Assembly: GCA_028564675.1 (NCBI GenBank)
Contig: JAOVVO010000306.1
Coordinates: 1 to 64,000, forward strand
Direction: 5' to 3'
From: Onchocerca lupi
Lineage: Eukaryota; Nematoda; Chromadorea; Rhabditida; Onchocercidae
DNA length: 64,000 bases
Shown piece by piece: positions 11,131 to 22,524 of the stretch (position 1 is the stretch's first letter; each line of letters starts with the position of its first letter). The notes under the pieces are model-generated. The model saw only the letters and a program-made list of their open reading frames with translations. It did not search any database and had not been told where the DNA came from. The position numbers and the translations under genes are program-made.

Positions 11131-11975
11131 AGCATTAGAAATTGTTGATGTTGTTAGCTTGCATAGTTGAGAAGGGTGGATTATTAATCTTGGTGCAGAA
11201 AAAAAGAAAGTCTATTTTCAGTTTGTTTTTCTATGGCTTTATAATAATGATAATTTCTATTTCTTTCAAAACTTTGCTTAGAGATAATTCGAATTGTAGG
11301 CATTTCATCTTCACTAATCATTCGCCATATAATGTTTTAATGCAGTAATAAGTGATACTAATGATTGATTGTATAAAACGTAAACAAATGTGTTCAACAA
11401 TGTGTGATCCATTTTACAATCAATTAGCTATATAATGAAGCATCAGAGGATTATAGTCTTATTCATTACGAAAATCTTTAATGTGAAATATATCATTCAA
11501 GCTATTCATTCTGATACTATCAGATACTGAAGACATCGATTTTCCCTCTGTTAAAATAGATAATTGTATTAAAATGATCAAATGAAAGGAAGAAGTAGAT
11601 TGGTGAAGGAAATAAATGAATGTTTCCTGATTGTGATAAATGAGGATGTATGAGAAGTCCTTCGCATTTATTTCGCAATTTTAATGATCATTTTTGTGTA
11701 TTATTTTAATAAACAAATTATTTCTCCATAAGTCATATATTGCGCATTTTTTACATTTTTCGAATGTTCTTATTTATTTGACGAATATTTTTCGAACTAA
11801 ATACTTCAGAGTGACTTATGTCGAAGTTTGCAACGTTACTCCTGCGTCGAAAATTCATACATTTTGCAAGGTAATATATCATTCGTATGGTAAGAGTTCA
11901 CGTGTATTTAGCGAAATTAATTCCTTGTCGCTATTAAAAAAATCAAATAAAATCCATAATTATTTCTGGATTTAA
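11131..11975. other. Spacer between duplication units
   Basis: AT-rich sequence without a supported gene. A 93-codon frame at 11694-11975 has no homology I recognise and no splice or start context beyond its own length. Confidence 0.5.
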
Positions 11976-11985
11976 TGAATAATTC

Positions 11986-12024
<39 letters not shown>

Positions 12025-13687
12025 AAAAGAAAAAAAACAAAGAAAATTGAAATCGAATGAGTGCAAAGTGAAATGAGTTTGTTGTATTATTAATCGTTAA
12101 ATTTTTCCAATAGCTAATTGTATTTCTAACCTATTTTTTATAATTTATTTTGATGAAATGAGTGATAAGTGTGGATAAATATGGAGTGCTGTATATATCT
12201 TTGATTTTTATTTTTCACTATTCTGTTTACTTGTTTCTTCTGATTGAAAACTGTCTTTATGTTTAAAACATAGTATACAGAGGAATTTATATTTATCATT
12301 CATCGATTGTTGACGTGTAATTTAGGTTATATCATTTCTCGAACGATCGCTGTCTTCAAATGTTGTCTTTTCATTATTCTTGCTTCATTATATCAACCTT
12401 CGAGTGCCGCTGCCATCTGTTAACATCACTTTTTCATTTGTACTCTTAAAAATGTTCTCGAATAGAGATGGATGCTATTGTTAAATAAGCATTATTTTTA
12501 TAAAATTTTATATTGTTCCTGAAAGCTGTTATTTATTTTATGTTATTTTACATTATTTGCTGAGTAAATTATAGTTCAAATGATTAACTATTTTCGGATA
12601 GAAATTTAAATAGCTGATTATTTCGAAATAGGAATGTCGAAGTACTCTGTTCATTTTTCCTGTTCCTCAAATTCATACTTTATCCATGAGTGAATTACAT
12701 TATCTTGTAGCATAATTTGACAGTATTTTCTTCATGCCATAATCTTTCTCCATTTATTTAATGGAATTTCATTGTAGAACGTAATTTTAACATTAATTTG
12801 TAATGATTCAATTTACATTCAAATTGTAGTGTTATTTTTTCTTAACTTCAAATATTCTTGTTATATTTGCCCATGGAATTTATCTTAGATGTAGAGGTTA
12901 AAATTATGCGTGATGCCGTTATCTTTACTTTTAGCCGCATCTAAAAGATATCAGTTGGTAGCAAGATGGAATTTTTAAGGGATTGGATGAAGAAAATACG
13001 AAATGAGATAGTTTTTTTTGTGAAGGATTGAGATCGAATGAGAAAGAAAGGATAAAACAAATAGTTAATTATGCACAAATTTTAAAGATGCAGGATGGCT
13101 TCTAGAAAAATCGATTAGAATCTTACAGGCATCTTAAAAGTGACACAAAATTCTCCAAGTAGTTCATTTGGAAGTGCTTATTGTTTTGCTGTATTTCAAT
13201 ATCATTTAATCCGTCCATACATATTTATATTATTTATTTTTGCTGATTATAGTAATTCCACGAATTAGGACCATTTGTCGTAGGATTGATCAGCCAGACT
13301 ATTTACACTCAGTATTGCATGTCGTTAATCTGCTATATCTTTTCTAATTAATTCAGTAGGTCAAGTTATTTATAATTAATACACCGTTGATCCAAATTAT
13401 TCGAATTTATTAAGAGTCAAACAGCATTCATATCAAATAAACAATTTTATGATCACGTAAGTAGCAATACTTTAATAAACATCTCAAGCTGAAATCACAT
13501 CAAGTTCTCCGTCACTTTGAATTATATCTTTATGAATGTTCTGATCGTCTAGTGAAATGATTTGAAATGACATGATCTGACCTGTAAATGACCTTTCTTC
13601 GAGAATGGATGATGATGCGTTTAAAAGGAAATTGTCTCTGTTCAGAATTGGTTGCTTGTTTTTTGCAACAATAGTGTATGCTCGATA

Positions 13688-15760
13688 ATGCATTGTTTGC
13701 AAGTAGTAATCGCCATAGTATTGTACTCATTTGGAAAAATATCTGCAGAAAAGTAAGTTTTTATGCATCGCATCGGTCATTCTGCTGCTAGTATTCACAT
13801 TCATTTGATTTTATTAACAATTCTCAAATTACAATATATTATGAACGCTTTTGCTTTCTCAATTATTAATTGAATAATATCTCTCATTTATTAACGTATT
13901 CTTTTATTAGTCTAAAAAATTCTTGTTATCCATTAATCCAATCACATAATGACTAAACTCGTGATAGTTTTTTTATCAAACTATGATACGTCTTTTCAAA
14001 ATATGCTGATAGACAAGATTGTATTGTGTCATCTAATCGCCTTATAATGAGAATATATATATATATATATCTTATTAACGGAAAATGATTGGATAGTTCG
14101 GGTATCATAATACATAATAATCATTTGCTTTACTTTTTTTTATTGCCTCTGCTCATTTTATTACTAGCTATTAATTATGACTATATTTGGTTTAAAAATT
14201 CCTTCGTGAAAGATGAATTAGAGTTAAAATGGAATTTAAATGTTGTCGTTCTGAATTGAATTCTCAAGGATCTCAAGAAGGACAATGTTAATCATTGATT
14301 TCGTCATTGAGTTAGACTCCATCTTAATAGAAATAAAACTTTGTTCATGTGTAACATATAGAAAGAGACCTATTCAAAGAATATAGTAAATATGTGATAT
14401 GTTGCAGTGCTAATTGCAAAAAGTGCACAATGTCAGTAGATTCAGCATTCAAGGAGCATGGAATTGTACCGGACGTTGTGTCAACAGCTCCTACGAAGTT
14501 AGTCAGTGTGAGTTACAATAATCTCGAGGTAAGCATTGAGGAATATGCTTTGTTTAAAATGAACAAAAATAATTTATATTTGTACATCAAAGTGGTTGGA
14601 TATATCTTCAAGACTGATAGATTATACTGCATTAATTAATTATCCCTCTATTATGTCATTTACTTCGCTATGAAGAAAATTATTTGAATGCCAGGTCTCA
14701 TTATTTTCCTGACTTGTATCAGTAAATAAGACATTCCAGAGATTTTTACAGATAGGATTCAAAAATTCGTTAGTCAACGCTATAATAATAACTCATTCTC
14801 AAGGCGATTTCATATTTGCATTATTTTGTATTTAGGATGTGAATTATTTGAAGAGTAATAATGTCTGGAAAATATTTAGGTGAATCTGGGCAATGAACTT
14901 ACGCCGACGCAGGTGAAAAATCAGCCGACGAAAGTATCGTGGGATACGGAACCTGGAACCTTATATACGCTTGTTATGACTGGTATTCAGCCATTTAAAT
15001 CATTACCAATGATTTTACAGCTATTACAAACTAATGTAATTGAACTAAAAATTTCAGACCCGGACGCACCATCTCGAAAGAACCCCATCTTCAGGGAGTG
15101 GCACCATTGGTAAGTGGTCATCCTTTGGTTATTCCTTATGACTTGACTGTTCGAAATTTCCAATGAAATATTAGCAGTACTAAAAAATATATTTTGACTA
15201 TAAATCTATTTTCACAGGTTGGTAATTAATATTTCTGGACAAAATCTTAGCAGTGGCACAGTGTTATCTGATTATATTGGATCGGGTCCACCAAAAGGCA
15301 CAGGTAAATAAGTAATGACAATGTTATACTTCCATAAAAATATTACTTTCTTTGAAATTGAAATCTTTTCCAAATAAATAATAGGTATCTTGGGCCATTA
15401 GATGACTCATCTGATAATCAAACATTTTGAAATGCTGATTTCATTTATAGGACTTCATCGTTATGTATTCTTGGTTTATAAACAACCTGGAAATATCACG
15501 GATACCCAACATGGACATCTTACCACTTCAGGCGAAAATCGTGCAAATTTCAAAGTTGTCGAGTTTGCAAAGAAACACCATTTGGGAAATCCAATTGCTG
15601 GGAACTTCTTCCAGGTCATTTCAAAATCTCATCAAATTTGATTATGTTTTTGGAAATGCATATAATTTGTGAAGTTTTTGTTCATTTTAAGAGCAAGTAA
15701 ACAAAATTAAAATTAGGAAGGAATATTTTATTTGCATTTCAGGCTAAACATGAAGACTGA
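13688..15760 (+). CDS. Ov-16: Ov-16-like secreted PEBP antigen, copy 2
   Basis: Second intact Ov-16-like gene. Exons are 13688-13752, 14408-14528, 14880-14982, 15058-15109, 15218-15303, 15451-15614 and 15743-15760, giving 202 aa. Exon sizes are identical to copy 1 (65, 121, 103, 52, 86, 164, 18 nt). It has a signal peptide in exon 1 and the same PEBP motifs (TDPDAPSR, GLHRYVFLVYKQ). Its C-terminal part reads FKVVEFAKKHHLGNPIAGNF and ends AKHED, which is closer to the published Ov-16 pattern as I remember it, so this is likely the conventional copy. Introns 3-5 are almost identical to those of copy 1, while exon 6 differs at about 13 of 164 bases. Confidence 0.94.
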
Positions 15761-16093
15761 GATGAAAACTGTGAATATGAAGATTAATATGAATTGCTTA
15801 AACGACTATACAAACTCAGCGACTGATACTTATTGATTTATTTTTGTAACATTTGAATGAATTTTTCTTTACAGTTATTTGCTAAATTTCGGATTTAATG
15901 GGAATAAATATTTTTATATGTCTATTATGAATCAAGCAAGTTTAATTATTTGGCTGATGTTATCCACTTCAATATACTGTTTCATTGTTTTCAAAGCATT
16001 ATTCGAGCTATTTCAATATCTTCTTTCTCCCGAATTTTCCTTCATTGATAAAACTTATCCATTTTCCAGGTTAAGATTTAAAAGTTATCATCG

Positions 16094-16285
16094 GTGATTT
16101 GTGATAGTCGATTAGAACTTCTGACTCAAATTCTCATTAACAGTAGTATTAGAAATAATAGATATTACGTGAACGGAAATGATGTCAAGTCTCTGAAGGA
16201 TTTTGCGGAAATGAGCGTCCTAAATTTTGTCGAACTGTTTGGCCTATCTGTTGATTACATATTAAAATCTCGCGCTAAGCCGTAG
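16094..16285 (+). CDS. Conserved short ORF downstream of Ov-16 copy 2
   Basis: Same 63-residue frame as 10258-10449, here opening with GTG. The protein is unchanged beyond the first codon. It is unrecognised and may not be expressed. Confidence 0.28.
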   Translation: MICDSRLELLTQILINSSIRNNRYYVNGNDVKSLKDFAEMSVLNFVELFGLSVDYILKSRAKP

Positions 16286-16456
16286 CTATCAGACTGCTTA
16301 GCAAGATATGTCTTCTTTAACTCTTATCGAACATTAATTCATCCCAAAACGATGCTTTGCTCCATCGAAAACTTAAAGTCATCACAATGTAGAAAATGGC
16401 AGACATGATAAGACATTTAAATGAGCATATATGAAAGAAGCGTATATTTACGATTG

Positions 16457-16761
16457 GGGTCGGCCAAGCTTCGTGTGTCTGGCTCCAGTTCTTCTATATA
16501 AATAAAAATGTCAATGTTCGTTTGTTCAAAATTTTAAACCTCCGGAAGTCCTTAAACACCCACCTTATCCATATTAATTCAAAATCTTAGATATCGAAAA
16601 TGTTTACCCATTGCTCTGAAATTTTGACACAACGCTGCATTCGAATACGCGCATGTTTTTACACAAGCGTTGCTGTAGCCCATTCTGGTTAATAATATAT
16701 AAATCAAATAGATTTTCTCACGTGAAATCACTGAGGGAATTTTCACGTGAAATCACTGAAG
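16457..16761 (+). mobile_element. Helitron-like terminus and CACGTG pair, copy in unit 2
   Basis: Copy of the 10621-10925 segment, with TCTATATA at 16493 (offset 5,836) and CACGTG at 16719-16724 and 16744-16749. Only a handful of substitutions separate the two copies. Confidence 0.6.
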
Positions 16762-17103
16762 TGGGAGATGGCCAGTTCTACGCAATGAGACTCATCCTAC
16801 TATAAATTGAACGACAGAATATTATGCACAATCATTCCAGTTCCCAAATCAAAGTGCTAAAGCGCATTGTGACGTACGTTTATTCAGAATTTTGGGCTGC
16901 AGTTTATGTCTCGCTTCACACATGGAATATGTTACAAATCATGTTTTTTTTTTTCTTTTTTTTGTGAATTATAAAACATTAGAAATTGTTGATGTTTTTG
17001 GTGTGCGTAATTATGATGTGAGTCATGTCACGTTTTTCCGTCTGTTTACGTCTTTACGGCTAAATATATATAATATATATTGCAGGATTTCATTCGATCA
17101 TTG

Positions 17104-20100
17104 ATGACGCTACATCGACTTTGTACAGTTGGACCGCAATTATATCGCCTCAAACATGTACATTTGCTCACTCCTTCCGCTACTACAATATTTAGATGTA
17201 GCAGTAGCAGTACGACATCAAATGATGATAAATTAAGCACTCTGCCTCCAGGATTGCAGAAATTGGTTCGTCAAAATTTTTTCTATTCTTCATCATTTTG
17301 TAATATACGCTGGAAAACTTTCATTACATAATGATGCATTCATGTATAATTAGATATATTAGGTATATAATTGCAAAATGTTTTATCAATTATTTTAAAT
17401 GCTCATAAATATTTGGTTCAGTGTTGACTATTTAACTGGTCATAAAAGTAAAACATGTATTTTTCAATTAAACTTTTTCTATTGACATAAATACATTATT
17501 TGAACTATTCTAGCAATAAAGGTTTATGGTTCTGTTATTTAATATAATGATTCCTCAAAATTATCCTGACATTTTCATTAGCTTGCAAGCTTTAATTGTT
17601 CTCGGTTTAGACATGAAATTATAAAAGATTTTTCGATAGATAAATTACTTGACATCAACATTTTTATCATATATATTCATGCGTTTATTGCAAACTATTG
17701 GCTCTCATATTCATACTTTATGATTGCAGGCGAAAATGAAAATTGAAGATTTGCATCATATTAATCCTGGTCCTCCGACAACTCATGATGATATACCAAT
17801 TCCTTTCAAAAAATTTGAGGAAGCGAAGAAAGATTTTATGCCTACCTTCAATTTGTATTTCTATGGCTCAATAATACTTTTTGCTGTAACCTTTTATTGG
17901 GTTAGTTTACACTAGATTTTTATTCTTTTTTAAATTTTTTTATGTAAGGATATAAACATTCAATTTCTATGAAACATCCACTGATTGCAATTAAAGTTCC
18001 GAATCAGATAGTTATCACTGTTGGTAAGGCCAAAAAAATTAGTTTGATGGTTGCTATAATGAGCAACAGATATGATCCGGGAATTTTTATATCATAAGAT
18101 TCAGTAGTCATAATTTTAGGTATTTTTTATCGAAGATATTTGGCCATTCAATGCACGAGCACCAGTGAAGTCGTACCGAGAACGTCATAAGGGCAAAAAA
18201 TCACCGGAATCAGATGATGGTAGTTCAAGTGGAGGCAAAGCGTTAGCAGGCGCTGGTGCAGCTGGCGCAGCATTGGCTATTGATGGTAGCGAAAAGGTCA
18301 AACATTAGTATCTTTTTCATTTTTTCATTACTTTTTTTAAAACTATCTATTTCCCATGTTTAGTGCATTATGTTAATACCTCAAGTTATACTTTTTTTTT
18401 TTTAAAGCTAAGGTCTTTATCCTGCCTCGCCTTAGCTTTTCTTCTGCTGCTCTTTTTTCTGTCCTATATTTCTACTCTAAATAGCAATAGGCACTAAGAA
18501 ATTGTATTCTTGTTGAATAACTAAATCAGGATGTCGTTTTTCATTTGTCGTTAATTGAAATATTGCCATATTTCGCCCAATCATTCTACAACTCTAATCT
18601 CTTCCTTTTATAGCTTCAAGTAGTTGGTTTACAAGGATATCTATCTTTTATAGTTTTGAATAGAATAAGATTTGTTACGATTTTCATCTATTTCATATGG
18701 CATCCATAATTTCCTAATATTCTCTGTTTTCTATATGAAATTTCTAGTTTAGTTTCTTATGCAGCTTGAACCCTATATTTCTTATATTTTTCGTAATTTC
18801 CCTTCTTACTTTCGATTAATTTTGTTATTTTCTTTGGCTATAGGTAGCTAAGAATTGCTGAATAATTATCGATAAAGATTTGAATGTGGCTTATTGTGGT
18901 TGCATTGGTATTTTCCACAAAAGGCATGACATGATTTTGGCCGGAATCACATGACAAAATCCAAAGTATATTTTAATTTTACTGGTAAAACTAACAGTTT
19001 ATTGAATTTCTGGCAGCATCGATAACAGGATTAACATTCGGAAGTAACAACATTTTAATTTACCCATCATATTATGGTTACATTTGCTGTCCACTGAATA
19101 CTTTTCTGGGATTAATCTATGAATGAGATTAACCTGCTCCCTGATAAAATGTAACAAAGAAACATGAAGTAATTAGGATTCTTTTAGGAAGCAACAGAGA
19201 CAATCGTTGGTACTGAGAAAGATGTGAAGGGTGACACTTCTGCTGATTCTTCCCTAACTTCAGTCAAGGGAAAAAAGGCAGTAGTCAATGAGGAATTCAA
19301 AGTTCCAGAAGAAACTAGTGCAGTGGGAACGAAAGAAAAGGAAATTATAGTAGACTCGAAAAAACTACCCAAAGAAATACCCTATTTGCTGATAGGTTCT
19401 GGTACAGCATCGTATTACGCTGCTTTAGCAATAAGGGCTCGAGATGCAGATGCCAAAGTGCTAATAATAGGTGATGAGAAGCATCTGCCATATAATAGAC
19501 CTCCATTATCGAAAGAATTGTGGTGGTATGGAGAAGATCAGGTTAGTTTATTCTCAGTTATTTTCTGGTAATGACCTAATTGACTACGAGTCTTAAACAT
19601 GTTTGCAGTCTTGTGTTAACGATTTAAATACATTGGAATACTCACGTTAAAATATTTTAGAAAGATTGTAAATTCATTTAGGTAGCTGAAACTTTGGAAT
19701 ATAGAGGTTATAGTGGAAGGAAGCGGGATGTATATTTTGAAGCACCGGGATTTTTTTTGGCGCCAAGTGAAATTGAATCAGCTGAACATGGTGGTGTATC
19801 GTTAATCAGTGGACATCGAGTTGTGAAGCTTGATTTGGCGACACAAACAGCGTATCTTGACGATGGACGTTCATTGAAATATCAGAAGTGTCTAATAGCA
19901 ACAGGTAGAAATTTGTGTTTGTTTATAAAAAAATCTCTTATTTGTTCCTCAATTTGTCTCTTTTTTTTCTGTTTTATTTATTAAAAAAAAACTTTTTACT
20001 CAAGTTATTTTCGGATCTTTAAACAGTTATAAAAAAGCAGAGCTGAGCTTAGCGCTTCGCACTAAAAATATGTTTATAATGATTTAACTACTCCGAGAAG

Positions 20101-22524
20101 GATTTATATTTTATCACAATGTTTCAGGAGGGCAACCAAAATCATTACCAGTAATCGAAGATGCTGATGAGGAAGTAAAGCGGAGAGTGACATTGTTCCG
20201 AACGGTTTGTATCAATCTATTGTATATTTTTTCTTTTTTTTTCATTTGAAATTGGATATAGCTTTAAATTTGATAGTTACAGATTGATGATTTTCGCAAA
20301 TTAGATGAAATAGCGCGAAAAAGTGAATCTATAACGATTATTGGCGGTAGTTTTTTGGGTTCGGAGTTAGCGAACTCATTAAACCGACGTTTTGGAAAGC
20401 AAGGATTACAAATTCGTCAGGCAAGTTTTGATGTTAAATAGTAAAAATATATTAAGATTCATTTTGATCGTAACAGTTGTAAAACTGTGACAAGTATTAT
20501 TCCTAGAAGCACTGCGCTTCATACTACTTTTCATATGTTTAAAAAAAAAAAAAACCCACAATTTACTATTGAAGATCGAATCTAATCAAATTTAGACGAA
20601 ACATGAAATAAATGCAATTTGTAATTATTACTCCGTTATCTGCATTTTACATTTATATGTAAACTCTTTATGATTACTTCTTTCTTTCATTTCAGATATT
20701 CCGAGAAAAAGGCAATGTTGCTGAAATCTTACCGCAATTTCTGAGTAAATATGCAACCAGCGAATTACGTAAAAGTGGTGTTAATGTTATGTCCGAGAAG
20801 GAACTTAAACGTGTTACAGTAGATGAAAATGGTAAACTTCGCTTACAACTAGCAACAGGAGGTATTCGATTTTGATTCTTGAAATATATAAAATAAATAA
20901 CAATTGTTCGAGATATGTGGCATGATAAGATGTCTCACTAAGCTTAAAGCAAAATAGAACGAGATAATATGTATTGACAAGAGTATGTTAGCATGAATTA
21001 CTAATATGTTAATCCACGGGAGATAAAACTAAGGAATTTAATGAGCAATAGTGTATGACGTTGGATCTTATTCAACTTATAATGTTATTACATGGATACA
21101 TGTTACGTTAAATTATCCTGGTGATTATGATTAGTTAGGGATTGATTATGCATTACAGAAATTATAAGCACGGATCATATCATTGTGGCAGTAGGTATAT
21201 CTGCGAATACAGATTTGGCAAAATCATGCGGCTTGGAAATTGATCCTGTATGGTTCTTTCTTTCTTTCTTTCTTTTTTTTTTTTCTTTTTTTTTTTTCGA
21301 GTAGAAATACATTTTACTATAAGTCTTTGAAACAAACGCTTATCAGCAGTTTCTTTTCAATACCATTAGCTTGCCTAATTCTATAATAGGTGAATGGTGG
21401 TTATGTAGTTGATGCTGAACTGCGTGCTCGGTCCAATGTTTGGGTTGCTGGCGATGCAAGTAGCTTTTACGATGTTAAACTTGGTCGGAGAAGAATGGAG
21501 CATTGGGAACATGCGCAGATAACTGGACGTCTCGCTGGTGAAAATATGACTGGCGGTATTATTTTTATTTCACAATTTTTCATATTTTCAGTTGTTATCA
21601 CGTTATCATTTTAGGCTCAAAAAAGAAAAAAGAAACATTCTATTAACTTGCTTTAAACAATCTTTCTTTTTCATCCTACCAGCTGATACCTCCACAAATG
21701 CTGGATAACTTTTTTTTTTTCAGCGAACAGACCGTACTGGCATCAATCTTCGTATTATTCCGTCATAGCACCAACTATTCACTTGGAAGCAGTTGGTAGA
21801 ACTGATTCAAGATTTAGGACAGTGTCGGTTTTGGCAGATACTAAAAGCAAGGTTAAACAGTTAATGCTAATTCTATTCTGACATTTCAGTTTGTTCATTT
21901 CTAAATTTAGGTCCTCTCTAATCAGGTCCTTTAATAACAAAATGGTTGTGAAAGAGATGTTTTTCAATTTAATTTTTTTTTTTTTTTTTATATGATGTTA
22001 GGAATAAATAACGTCCGTATATTTCAACAGTGTTAAACTTATAGGTTGATGAGATCAAAAAAGGAGTTGTGTTTTATCTTGATGGCAAAGTTATCATGGG
22101 TGTGCTGTTGCTAAATATTTCTGGTCCAGGTATTGAGATTGCACGACGACTTATCGCAGACGGACGTGAGCATGACAATTTCAAAGAAGTAAGTCATTTA
22201 CTGTGAATTTTATAAATGCATAAGCTTACTTAAACGGAGAATCGTTTTTTTCAGCAACATTTAAAGTTCAATTTTTAATAATAGCTTATGTTCTTAAACT
22301 CTAAGCGTATTTCGATTTTATCACATCTTAGTTTTATTCTGTGATTCTGTAGTTTTGATTTCAGTTGCATACTGATTTCAGTTTTAGATTTCACATTTAG
22401 GCTTTAGTTGTGAATCATCTGAATTCTTGTTAAATATTTTATTAAATCTAAGAATTTTTACATTCAGCTTGCCAAACTATTCGAGTTACATAAAAGCAGA
22501 ATAGATGATGAAGAAGAAAGATGA
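17104..22524 (+). CDS. wah-1: Apoptosis-inducing factor (AIF), mitochondrial flavoprotein
   Basis: FAD/NADH oxidoreductase of the mitochondrial intermembrane space; AIF supports respiratory-chain assembly and, released, promotes DNA degradation in apoptosis. Thirteen exons, all in phase (683 aa): 17104-17265, 17730-17900, 18120-18296, 19188-19541, 19682-19904, 20128-20204, 20283-20420, 20696-20861, 21159-21247, 21390-21555, 21724-21851, 22045-22188, 22468-22524. Residues 1-50 are a basic, Ser/Thr-rich mitochondrial presequence; a membrane segment lies near 93-115; the FAD-binding loop LLIGSGTASYYAA is near 236-248; PYNRPPLSKELWW follows; the NADH loop IIGGSFLGSE is near 407-416; VWVAGDASSFYDVKLGRRR is the second FAD motif. 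TTGCAG at 17080-17085 is a likely trans-splice acceptor before the ATG. Intron 7 has a GC donor (CAG|GCAAGT). Confidence 0.95.

Larger units (their letters stand above)
11975..16990 (+). repeat. Tandem duplication, unit 2 (Ov-16 locus)
   Basis: Partner of unit 1. It begins in a poly(A) tract near 11990 that corresponds to the one at about 6955 and ends near 16990, just 5' of wah-1, where GAATTATAAAACA...TTAGAAATTGTTGATG still matches unit 1 (11118-11152). Hence the promoter-proximal DNA of wah-1 descends from the duplicated segment. Confidence 0.9.
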
